A stretch of DNA of 64,000 nt from Ascidia mentula (Eukaryota; Chordata; Ascidiacea; Phlebobranchia; Ascidiidae), in the NCBI GenBank assembly GCA_947561715.1, contig OX387204.1, positions 17,799,001 to 17,863,000 on the forward strand. Direction: 5' to 3'. Shown here piece by piece: positions 37,401 to 47,399 of the stretch (its first letter is position 1; each line of letters begins with the position of its first letter). A program made the position numbers and the translations under genes. The notes below the pieces were generated by a model. The model searched no databases. It saw nothing but the letters and a program-made list of their open reading frames with translations, and was not told where the DNA came from.

Positions 37401-37962
37401 GAAAGATCAGAATGAGAATGTGGCCCCAAGTGAGGGCCCAGCATGGGTTTCTTTGGCTCGAAGACGCTCCAGGAAGTGGGAGAATAATATATCAACAACC
37501 AAGAATGTGACTATTTCTGAGTCACAAGCAGAGGTATATTAATTTACATCATTTCAAAAAGTCATTTGTGAACCTAAATGCATTTTTTTTTGTTTTTAAA
37601 TGTCTCAAACTAAGACACATAATTTTTGTTGTCACTTTTAGGTTTTAACTTTACCTACCGAGGAAAAATCAAAACCAGCTGAGAAACGTGACATCCAACC
37701 AGTCAAACAACCTCCTGCTTCCAGTAAAAACCTTAAACACAACAGCAAGAGCATGGAGGAAAAGAGACCACCCATGACCAAATCCACTACCCTGCGGTCT
37801 ATAAGCAGTGATACCAATGCACAAAGCAAGGTGCAAGTTTCAAAATCCACCAGCTACCCCAGAGGTCTTCCGCCTGCTGTAGAATCAATCAAACCCAATC
37901 CACCTCCATGGCTAGCGATAGCTATGGAGAAGCAAAAACGTTGGGTTGATGGAACCGTATAA
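25481..37962 (+). CDS. CRACD: CRACD-family (DUF4592, KIAA1211-like) actin-capping regulator, 10 exons
   Basis: Exons 25481-25511, 26116-26251, 26600-26828, 26989-27081, 29806-30210, 30610-30697, 34426-34541, 34791-34884, 35195-37533 and 37642-37962 join in matching phases (1, 2, 0, 0, 0, 1, 0, 1, 0) to give about 1283 aa; human CRACD is of similar length. Seen: a basic N-terminal segment (FKPFRAFKRMFRDGKK), SEDEGE, LSHDSIFTPE at about 72-81, and NNSAAYDKIAARPKNRK near 343, all hallmarks of DUF4592. A very long lysine/serine/proline-rich disordered exon follows. Two copies of a PxWxxxAxxxxxxW motif (PAWVSLARRRSRKW and PPWLAIAMEKQKRW) end exons 9 and 10. No membrane or catalytic domain is present. 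Vertebrate CRACD binds capping protein and thereby favours actin polymerisation; the same role here is inference. Exon 5 could also be a first exon of a shorter form, from the ATG at 29827 (MPIKLRATK). Confidence 0.78.
25628..25710 (+). mobile_element. tRNA-like SINE in CRACD intron 1
   Basis: It contains GGGCGCCCGTCCATATG, an AAAACCTAACCGGGA segment equivalent to the anticodon-arm insertion and 3' half-stem of the other copies, a perfect box B (GGTTCGAATCC, 25679-25689), and an A-rich tail (AATAGAAAAAAAC). It is the best-preserved box B of the family in this window. Confidence 0.65.
27082..29805. other. CRACD intron 4, mostly featureless
   Basis: Apart from the candidate alternative exon at 28974-29143 I see no coding exon or recognisable repeat. 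Several 60-130-codon frames overlap on both strands without splice context or similarity. Confidence 0.4.
28974..29143 (+). CDS. Possible alternative exon of the CRACD gene
   Basis: A 170-bp block open throughout, bounded by a CAG acceptor (28971-28973) and a GAG|GTACAA donor. It encodes VGIDLFKQQREPEKYIET and a leucine-rich stretch (DLQHLSLLSVISHCLP). Its entry phase (1) matches the donor of CRACD exon 1 and its exit phase (0) matches exon 5, so an exon 1-to-here-to-exon 5 transcript would stay in frame. It could also start from the in-frame ATG at 28958. It matches no domain I know; it may be chance. Confidence 0.3.
30698..34425. other. CRACD intron 6, 3.7 kb, nothing recognised
   Basis: Large intron between the exon ending EADLSP and the NNSAA exon. 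It holds only short overlapping frames. No repeat family from elsewhere in the window was spotted. Confidence 0.4.
36094..36453 (+). repeat. Three exact-length 120-bp tandem repeats inside the CRACD large exon
   Basis: Three in-frame 40-codon units (about residues 698-817) each run FKAKMEDDK, SNTKPVERKHS, RKSFPAK, EKESIVG or D. Units 2 and 3 differ at very few positions; unit 1 is slightly more diverged. The unit is basic, serine-rich and likely disordered. The near-identity points to recent in-frame duplication. Confidence 0.9.
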
Positions 37963-39269
37963 GTTAAAAAAGTACCTGCAATGTGATATGGCCAAATAAT
38001 TTTTTTTGTGCTTAACTGTTGCTTAGTACAAGTGTGGTTGCAAATGTTTTTGTTGCATTTTCTTTTTCATTGCTACCATTTCAAGTGGTGTACGTTGACT
38101 TCTTCTTAAGTTGCAATATTCATGTTTCTGCTGTCGATTGTTTAAGAGATTTTTGCTGATGACAGTGAGTCTTTAACTAGCCTGGATTTAGTGGATGCAT
38201 GATTCACAACTGCACGATATTTGACATATTTTTATAATCGCCAAATTGTTGTTGTTGTAAATATGTAAAATTCACATGGTTGATATATTAATTTAAACAC
38301 TAAACTATTCCTCCACCTAAATCACTTACTTCTTTGCATCCAGTTCCAATCAAAAGCCATAACACGATTGTTTCCGCCTTGTTGATCAAACTTGGCTCAT
38401 TTAAACTTCTCTAATACTTTTCTCAACCTTCACAGTTGTTTGCTGATCTGGGAAGTTAACTCCCCCTGTTAGTCTGCAAACAGCTACATGAAAATTTATT
38501 GTTTGTTTAATTGTTTTTGCATAGCTTCCACTTTCTTCTAAGTTTCTTATTAAGCTGCATTTAGCCCACCTCATTGCAAGTGAATTGTAATACATAAATA
38601 TAATGCAAGTCCAGTTGCCAGGGTATTGTGATAAGCATGCACTGACCTATTCTATATAACCTGACAAGTTGTTATTCTATAATTTAACTGTTTAATAAGC
38701 AGCTTTCAAACTAATCATTCCAGAGGTGGAACTCAGGTCCAGCTTTAAATTTTTATATATTTCTCATTGCACAAAATTTGACGAGACAAAAACAGAACTA
38801 TGGACCAAGACAGAAAACATTAAAAGCTTTGTAATAATTTACATTAAAATATTTGGTACATCAGCAAACTTCACAGAAGTGTGATTGGTGCAAAACCCCT
38901 ACCATATTTGTGTTGTCATATAAATTATGCTTTCAGAACAAGCAGAAAAATGTTATGTAAAAGGTGGCAATAATTCAAAGGTGCAGCAAACTTGTACAAA
39001 TACTGTTGATAACATAACCAATATGGCCAAAAACATTTGATCCAAATTGTACAACAAACATAACTTCCTGGTATGTGTTCTACATTGGTTACTGCAGTTA
39101 TATTGCAATATTTCACAATAATTACAACCACATGACAGGGACGCACATAAATATACTGGTGTATTGGAAGTGGGACCACACTATCTTTGGCACTGAGGTG
39201 TTGGACCTCCCCTTGATGGCATGCACCATTGTAAGCTATAATATATTTGCGTTGCCGGGATAGCATTGG
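37963..39269. other. Convergent 3' flanks of CRACD and YIPF6
   Basis: No coding exon. The region must hold both 3' untranslated regions. On the minus strand an AATAAA occurs at 38500-38495 and could end YIPF6 transcripts. I found no canonical AATAAA close after the CRACD stop. Confidence 0.45.
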
Positions 39270-40674
39270 TTATGAATATGTCACCACCATCCAAGCAAGT
39301 ATAAAGTAAAATAAGCAAATAGGGAAAACAGCTAGAGCTTTTCGTCCTTTTGGTTGACTGTCACCCAGAAATGCAACAGAGGCTGCAAATGTTAATATTT
39401 AGATGAGTTAATGGCCCTTTAGGGGCATTTAATTTTACACAAAGTTGCAGAATCCTTACAGGAGAATCTACATTTGTGTGATAGTTTACAATCCTACTTA
39501 TTGCTCAATTTTATTTTCAGTTACAAAACAACGAACATTTTTTAAATGTTTAATTGTTCATTTATTTAACAAAAGGAAAGATATTTAGAAACCGTACATT
39601 AGAAAAGTATTGAAAACTTTTACTTACCGAAGATGGACCAACCATAGGCAACGGAAACCAGCAGGCATCTTATTACAACAAACACAACAGTTTGGTAAAA
39701 CGTCTTTACGAGAAACCAGCAAATTATCATCGCAATAACCAATGGCAAAATGCAGTATCCCAATACACATACACTTTGAAAGAAAGATCTGAAAGTCAAA
39801 AGTCTGCAGGTTTATTAAAGGCAAGGCTAACGGTATGACACTATTCGGTAAACATACATTTTGCCACCAAGTAGTTGGGCATTAAGTGTGACAATACCAG
39901 CTCCAACCCACACAACCACAAAAACCTCTGCAAACTGGGGTCCTTGACCACCTGTTGTTTCGTCTTTGACACCTGCAAAAGTCAGTAGTTTCAGGTAAAG
40001 GTCTTTCAATTCAATGTTCAATAGCAACAGTACATAAACAATCGACCAATTATAGAAAGTTGAAAGTATGTGTTTAAATCACAATACACATGTAAACTGT
40101 ATAATATGGTGTAAATTTTAAGCATACTTACCATTCAGAAACACAGCTAGAATCACACAAAGCACCAATGGACCCCATAAGTCCCCTGAAAAAGTATTAC
40201 AAGAGAGAATGTATAACTTCTTAAATACTGAATTACGAATTCAACAATGATTTGTAAAAAGTAACTTGAGAAAAACAGATTTTTAAGCGAAATGTGTTTT
40301 TTTCTTGACCTATTAATAAAACAATGCTTACAATCTCTTAAGAGAAGTGAATTGCTTCTTGGATAAACAATGTGAGCAAATTTTGAACCCATCACCTTAA
40401 TGTCACGAATCTGCATAGATGACAAACAACATATATATACAAATTAGTATTTGCAATTGCTGTACTACATAAGTCGAGCAAAAGTTCAAATTTATAAACA
40501 CAAGAAAGCAATGCACAAGCAAACATCATTTTTATCAAATGTACTTACGAAAGTGTCCTTGACTGGTTCATCCAATGTTGAAAGTCCGTCATCTTCATCT
40601 TCTTCAGGAACTTGGGGTTGCTCTAATTCTCCTTCAACAGGAACAGCATAGGACACATCTTGAAAATCAGTCAT
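39270..40674 (-). CDS. YIPF6: YIPF6, Yip1-family Golgi/ER membrane protein, 6 exons
   Basis: Minus-strand exons 40674-40549, 40410-40332, 40185-40132, 39972-39858, 39788-39628 and 39382-39270 join in phases 0, 1, 1, 2, 1 and give 215 aa (human YIPF6 is 236). Seen in order: an acidic N terminus (PEEDEDDG), STLDEPVKDT, a conserved cytosolic block (VMGSKFAHIVYPR, LLRDWDLWGP), then about five hydrophobic helices with the family signature GPQFAEVFVVVW, LNAQLLGG, FFQSVCVLGYCILPL and the C-terminal LAVFPICLFYFILAWMVV. Yip1-family proteins sit in Golgi and ER membranes and interact with Rab GTPases in vesicle traffic; that role is from the family. The start ATG has no competing upstream ATG in frame. 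A large transposon begins about 390 bp upstream of the start. Confidence 0.94.
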
Positions 40675-41054
40675 ATTTGGCCAAACCAGTGTGATGCTCA
40701 GTTTATTTCCAAAGTTTTATGCAAAGGCTAATAATGTAATAACAGATCTTGTTAAAAATTGTAAAATAGTCTTTCAAAAATTATAACCCTAACCCCTGTA
40801 ATTAACTATTGAAGTGCTTTAATTATACAACGCACAAACGCGTTCAAAGTTTTGTCGACTGGAAAAAAAGTTTTGTCGACTAGCGTCTCGTTGGTACACT
40901 AAACACATCTTTTAATTCGGTTTTAATTGCAAAATGTGATCAAACTGTTAGTTAAGGTTTTGCGATAAACGGCTGGCGCGTTTCATTTTTGGTTTCATAG
41001 TTTGGATTTCAACAAGAAAACAGATTTTCCAAAGCAAAAAATCCCAGACGTACG
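40675..41054. other. YIPF6 upstream region
   Basis: About 380 bp between the YIPF6 start codon and the transposon target duplication. It presumably holds the promoter and 5' untranslated region. GTTTTGTCGACT occurs twice about 19 bp apart at about 40849 and 40870. No TATA box is obvious at a fixed distance. Confidence 0.4.
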
Positions 41055-41062
41055 TCAAAAAC
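41055..41062. other. Left target-site duplication TCAAAAAC
   Basis: Eight bases directly before the left end of the foldback-like element, identical to 50301-50308 directly after its right end. This fixes both element ends to the base. Confidence 0.92.
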
Positions 41063-41310
41063 ACTATTGTCATTCTGGCGAAATAAAAAAAAAGAAATTT
41101 AAAAAAGCGTTCCGCATCACTAACCACAACGTTCACATAATATTTTTAATTTTACTTCAGGTTGAGCATAATCCTGTCATTCCGGAAAAACAAAACAATT
41201 ATCAGGACAAACATTTAATTGCTATGTCACACCAAATATTCCGTTATGTGGCATAAATCACAGCATATCAGAGAGCTTCCCAAAAAACGTAATTCAGGGA
41301 CGCTTTAAAC

Positions 41311-43345
41311 ACTTTCCGGGACTAATATTTTTCTGAAAATGGCCCAGTAGTTAGAGTACAGCATCAGCTAAACGCTCATATCAAAATAAAATGGGACATA
41401 AGCGCCGTTTGGCATCAAAATGACTTTTTCCGTCAACAATTAAAAACGAACTATGATATACAATAATATTCTATTGACGCTTTAAACACTTTCCGGGACT
41501 AATATTTTTCTAAAAATCGCCCAATAGGTAGAGTACAGCATCAGTTAATAACTCATAGCAAAATAAAATGGGACACAAGCGCCGTTTTCCATCGAAATGA
41601 TTTTTTCCGTGAACAATTAAAAACGAACTATGATATACGATGATATTCTATTGACGCTTTAAACACTTTCCGGGACTAATATTTTTCTAAAAATCGCCCT
41701 ATAGGTAGAGTACAGCATCAGCTAATAGCTCATATCAAAATAAAATGGGACATAAGCGCCGTTTTCCATCGAAATGACTTTTTCCGTCAACAATTAAAAA
41801 CGAACCATGATATTCGATGAAATTCTATTGACGCTTTAAACACTTTCCGGGACTAATATTTTTCTAAAAATCGCCCAATAGGTAGAGTACAGCATCAGCT
41901 AATAGCTCATATCAAAATAAAATGGGACATAAGCGCCGTTTTCCATCGAAATGACTTTTTCCGTCAACAATTAAAAACGAACTATGATATTCGATGAAAT
42001 TCTATTGACGCTTTAAACACTTTCCGGGACTAATATTTTTCTAAAAATCGCCCTATAGGTAGAGTACAGCATCAGCTAAACGCTCATAGCAAAATAAAAT
42101 GGGACACAAGCGCCGTTTCCCAACGAAATGACTCTTTCTGTCATCAAAAGAACCTTGAAGCACCTCGGAACGAGTGACTATTACGTCATAAAATGCATCA
42201 AACTCCAGCTTACACTGACAGGTTAAAATGAATTAGAGCTGATAATAATAAAATTATACTTTCAACACTTTCCGGGACTAATATTTTTCTAAAAATCGCC
42301 CTATAGGTAGAGTACAGCATCAGCTAACAGCTCATATCAAAACAAAATGGGACATAAGCGCCGTTTTCCATCGAAATGACTTTTTCCGTCAACAATTAAA
42401 AACGAACCATGATATTCGATGAAATTCTATTGACGCTTTAAACACTTTCCGGGACTAATATTTTTCTAAAAATCGCCCTATAGGTAGAGTACAGCATCAG
42501 CTAATAGCTCATATCAAAATAAAATGGGACATAAGCGCCGTTTTCCATCGAAATGACTTTTTCCGTCAACAATTAAAAACGAACCATGATATTCGATGAA
42601 ATTCTATTGACGCTTTAAACACTTTCCGGGACTAATATTTTTCTAAAAATCGCCCTATAGGTAGAGTACAGCATCAGCTAATAGCTCATATCAAAATAAA
42701 ATGGGACATAAGCGCCGTTTTCCATCGAAATGACTTTTTCCGTCAACAATTAAAAACGAACCATGATATTCGATGAAATTCTATTGACGCTTTAAACACT
42801 TTCCGGGACTAATATTTTTCTAAAAATCGCCCAATAGGTAGAGTACAGCATCAGCTAATAGCTCATATCAAAATAAAATGGGACATAAGCGCCGTTTTCC
42901 ATCGAAATGACTTTTTTCGTCAACAATTAAAAACGAACTATGATATTCGATGAAATTCTATTGACGCTTTAAACACTTTCCGGGACTAATATTTTTCTGA
43001 AAATCGCCCAATAGGTAGAGTACAGCATCAGCTAAACGCTCATAGCAAAATAAAATGGGACACAAGCGCCATTTCCCAACGAAATGACTCTTTGTGTCAT
43101 CAAAAGAACCTTGAAGCACCTCGGAACGAGTGACTATTACGTCATAAAATGCATCAAACTCCAGCTTACACTGACAGGTTAAAATGAATTAGAGCTGATA
43201 ATAATAAAATTATACTTTCAACACTTTCCGGGACTAATATTTTTCTAAAAATCGCCCTATAGGTAGAGTACAGCATCAGCTAATAGCTCATAGCAAAATA
43301 AAATGGGACATAAGCGCCGTTTTCCATCGAAATGACTTTTTCAGT
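41311..43345 (+). repeat. Left-arm tandem array: 177-bp unit in a 956-bp higher-order repeat
   Basis: The marker ACTTTCCGGGAC recurs at 41311, 41488, 41665, 41842, 42019, 42267, 42444, 42621, 42798, 42975 and 43223. The spacings are four of 177 bp then one of 248 bp, and this pattern repeats exactly, so the higher-order unit is 956 bp present twice. The 248-bp variant replaces the ATTAAAAACGAA segment with a block containing ATTACGTCATAAAATGCATC. Units differ by only a few bases. No reading frames. Confidence 0.93.
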
Positions 43346-44138
43346 CATAAAAGCAATGTTTCAGCAATGCTGACCTTGCGATTATTACGTCATAACGGCA
43401 ATAAACTCTAGTTTCCACTGATCTCAGCCAAAAATGAACCGATATCATACTTATACACTTTCATGAATTTTGCGGAATTATTTTTTTCCTGCTCTGCAAA
43501 AATCAATGGAGGCAACTTCGTAAGTGACAAGGCTGCGTTTAAAATGACATGAAGTCATTTTACACCATTGTCATGTGGTGTATACTCGAACGTCATCATT
43601 TGCGGACGCCACAGACACAACCACGCCCGGCTTTTATCGGCGTTGTTTTTCGCGTTTCCAGATTAACTTCTGTTCTTTTACTTTATAGGAATTATTGTTT
43701 TTAGCATACTTTCACGGACCTAATGAACCAATATGATATCCAAATAAAAGAAATGCTGCCTTCAAGTTCATCTTCAATGATGCACCTGTCGTTTTTTTTC
43801 TCTTGTTTGCTAATAACCGTTGCTTGTTTCTTACATAGGGCTCTAATATTTTTCAAATTTCTGAAAATATTTCACCTTGATGGAAAATACACAAATAGAT
43901 TTGAAAGGACTCCTGGAAATGTTTGTTACCAACAGTATGACATAAACAGTCCTAGCGCGGCTTTATTTAGCAACTAGCTTTGGTGTCATTTTGTATAGGA
44001 GAGATAAAAAAACAACTGTGGGTCCCACAATTGTAAAATGGATCCACGCCCCACTGATTCTTTTGATACGTTATGGTTGTAAAGAGACATATAGGTCTAC
44101 TAGGTGGGCATTTTCCGTCTGTCGAAACGTATTTTATC

Positions 44139-44236
44139 GCTGGTTTAGCGCCCGACCCATATATCAAAAAGAAAACCTGATCGGGATTCGTATCCACGAT
44201 GTACCGTGTTCAAATCCCGGTTGGTTAAAAAAATAC
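44139..44236 (+). mobile_element. tRNA-like SINE inside the foldback-like element
   Basis: It reads TGGTTTAGCGCCCGACCCATAT, then AAGAAAACCTGATCGGGA, a box B GTGTTCAAATCCC and an A-rich tail (TTGGTTAAAAAAAT). It aligns with the copies at 1690-1770 and 25628-25710. Because it is present only in the core, it inserted after the element was formed. Confidence 0.7.
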
Positions 44237-46232
44237 AAATCTGTGATCGAAAACCTGGATTGAATTACCGTGAAGTAAATCCCACTAAATGCTAATTGAA
44301 GATAACTATACTGCCAGGGTAGCACGGTGTAAATTTCCGATCTGGTTTACTATATTGTCGGAAATTTACATGTATATATATATATGTATGTGTAGCCAAA
44401 TAGTAGAAACTAAAATGTTGGAAAGGTGTGACCTCTTTGAATAAGTTGTGAGTCTGTAGCAGATATAGAAAGGCGACCCTACAGACAATGACGAATATTG
44501 AATGAGTAGGTCTAGTAGTTCGTGACGCTTTTGCTGCAGCTAAATGTTTTTAGGTTTTTATTGGCGTCCTGTCGTTTTGATTGTTTAAGTGCACAACTTC
44601 TGTTCTTTTTTTCGTCATATATTCCTGGTGCGACTGCCACCAATTAGTTTGCAAAAAATTCTCGTCGTGTTGTGTTTCCAATGGCGTGCGTAATAATTTA
44701 AACAGGAATATTTTGCTGTGAGGTGCATGGTGGGTGATGATGACAGCGCAATGAGTCTCAGTAAAGGTCGGCTGACATGCTGTCTAGTTGTCACTGAGTT
44801 ATCTGTTCCCCTGAGCACTCGACAGGCGAATAAATAATTATTATCGCAATCAAACAGAATCAAGTTTTGTATAGACTAGAATGGCCAGAAAGGATAACAA
44901 TCCTTTCAAACACTACACACGGCCATGTAATGCACTTGCAGGTATGACTACATTTTTACTCCCGCGAAACAGTATTCATTTGCCAAAGTGCATCCTGTTG
45001 GTTACATGCGAGTAACACTGGTGTGTGACTTACCATACGTCCCGAAATGGCGAGGACCGTCTCGATTCAACGGCTTGTTTCGGCTGTCAATATATCCCGT
45101 TTTTTTCAGTGGTTAATGTCATTTTATGACATAGTTTATAGATCCGCATACTAGCGAGTGTGACTAAGCTTACAAAAATGGTTTCAATCAAACGTTATCA
45201 ATTTTGGCATTAGTGCCAGAATTTTAGTCCAGGTAGCTGGCAGTGATCCCCGATTTAGTGTTTGACGAGAGGAGACGGAATAAATCAGTTGAGGGCGTTT
45301 TACTGAGACTCGTTCGCTGCGCCTCGAGTTACAGGTTAAATAATTACCGCCTCCGAATCGCACCCTGGTTACAGTTTATGGGAAAGTCGTTCGCCAAGTA
45401 TTTATTGTTGAAAGCCCAAAAATATATAACTGTCCAACTGTGATGGGTGTTTGTTTGAGAACTTTGCGACGTATGTGTAAACATACATACAAAAAGAAAC
45501 ACTGACTCAATAAACAGTCAAGTAACTTCAATCAAAAATAACTTTGCACATTGTAATCGAAATCAACGACATTCACAATACGCAACAAATGTATCTCACT
45601 ACAAACAGGCGAAAAAAAGAAAAATGTTTTCCGCGTGGTTTGGTGAAGTTCGTGCGTCAAACGCACGCTGAGATCATTGAGTTGTCGCGGACATGGAATC
45701 AGTGGAGATGGTTGTTTTTTGTTTTTTCGCACATAGGATTAGGCAGAGAACGTTGAACTGGCTCCAGCTTTAATCAATGTTCATCTGCGGAATATACTCA
45801 AACAAAAGTTAAATATCCCTTTAATCTAGTTAAATCTAAACTATTAATAAATTCTGTCGTCTTGGACTTCTTCCGCTCCACTATATAACTATAAAGTCGA
45901 AAGGTAAATTTGTACGTGACAAACGTCTTGTGTTTTTGCGTGAGAGTAGAAGATAACGTCAATTCAATGGTTTTAGGTATACATAATATAACGATATCGT
46001 GGAGAGAAAACAAAAAAACATAGTTTTAGTACTGAACAGCTTTGGCACTGTTACGGTTGGAAGGTGCGGGCTAATGTGTAAAGAAAATGGCTCAATGAGA
46101 ATGAGCAATTGCAAATGCGAAGTTTGATCCGCGGCTTGGCCGTAGCTGCAATTCTGCTTCAACGCATTTTATGGACACGCAGTTTTGTAAGGAAGGATGT
46201 ATGTAATCTGCGGTCGGAAAATAAGTAGCTTT

Positions 46233-46736
46233 TCAAAACTTACTAATACTGTTGAGCATCGCAGGTAAATCACAGTGCAGATTTTTAAATGACCTACTGC
46301 CCAAAGCAGGGTATTCTTGCATTCCCATATTCTTTAGTAAACCAACCTTGGACTCCGGATACTTTTTCTGGCAAACTGTAACCAGCAGTCTGCATTCTTG
46401 TGCGATCCCACTGTGACGGTGATCATGTCGGGAGGCGAGATCGTTGGTCCCGAGTGCCATTACAAAATCCGCTGAGAATCTTTTTCCAAATTCTAATTCC
46501 ACGCACCCGTGACTGAACTTCCCTCCTGGAATAGATATGGCACTTAACTTAAAATGCTCACTATTCGAAGATACAACCTGGGGACAGACAATGTTCCTCC
46601 CGTTGCTGTCGGTCACTAACAACACGGAAGGAAGTTGTGAACAATCAGCCCGGAGGTAACATGTCTGTTTCTCCGATACCCCCTTGTCGTATCGAACCGC
46701 TCGAGTCCTTTTTCCCATCCTTGATCGATAGTTCAA
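46233..46736 (-). CDS. SGNH-hydrolase-like fragment in the transposon core
   Basis: A 167-codon minus-strand frame. SVLLVTDSNGRNI fits block I of SGNH/GDSL hydrolases (the serine in DSNGR), and FVMALGTNDLASRHDHR fits block III (GxND). IPGGKFSHG lies where the block II glycine would be. The block V DxxH pair was not found before the stop, so the domain is incomplete or continues in another exon. SGNH domains occur as accessory modules in several mobile elements. The start codon is uncertain: upstream sequence is open in another frame (46645-46893). No neighbouring transposase. Confidence 0.45.
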   Translation of the reverse strand: MNYRSRMGKRTRAVRYDKGVSEKQTCYLRADCSQLPSVLLVTDSNGRNIVCPQVVSSNSEHFKLSAISIPGGKFSHGCVELEFGKRFSADFVMALGTNDLASRHDHRHSGIAQECRLLVTVCQKKYPESKVGLLKNMGMQEYPALGSRSFKNLHCDLPAMLNSISKF

Positions 46737-47399
46737 TGGGCACGAAAGATGTATACAAATTGTATGATACTACTTTGCAAATATAGATTTCGAAAAGTTG
46801 CAACAAAAAAAACTGGGAAAAACACAGTTTTCTTGTCCAAATTCTGAAAAAAAAAATCAACAGCAAAACACATTGTTCTATTGACCATCTCAAAACAAAC
46901 TAATCATGCACTTCTAGTATCACCACTTGCAAAACAGATTTTTAGACTAAAACACGCCATCCCACCAAGGTATAATCAGTAAACGAATTAAAGAAAAAAC
47001 TCATTTCAAACACAGACTGTAGCAGCCAACAGTTAATGGACTAAAAACAGACATTGGGATATATTGCAGGCTACTGATATATATTCGGTACTAGCTTGTT
47101 CCCATTCCCATGCGTGCCAGTGAAGGCAATTGCTTGACATTATTATGACGTAACAGTCAACAAAGCAGCTCTGCTGGACTTTATTTTGATTAAAGGTTTC
47201 TGTAAGCTTACAATTGCTTTCCACCGCTTCACCAAAAAATTTCTATCGTCTGATCTACCATTTTAATTTGAAATGTGCGTTTGCAAAGCTTGTGCTTATG
47301 ATGTAACAGTCTCTGTGTCAGCTTTATGCCAAAGTTTGCTTTGCTTTGTTAGAGAAAAGCCATTTCGTAGGAAAACGACGCTTTTCTACCATTTCATTT

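Larger units (their letters stand above)
43346..47344. other. Unique core of the foldback-like element
   Basis: About 4 kb not shared between the arms. It holds a SINE insertion (44139-44236), a 12-bp perfect hairpin (44329-44340 with 44358-44369, GTAAATTTCCGA), and an SGNH-like reading frame on the minus strand. A frame at 43723-43977 contains a hydrophobic helix (FFFSCLLITVACFL) but no known domain. No DDE or hAT-type transposase motif was recognised in any frame. Confidence 0.55.

Noticed and set aside
41311-43345. Regular short-period array suggesting a CRISPR-like structure
   Set aside because: Units are 177 bp and nearly identical throughout, without short conserved repeats separating unique spacers, and the window is clearly eukaryotic.
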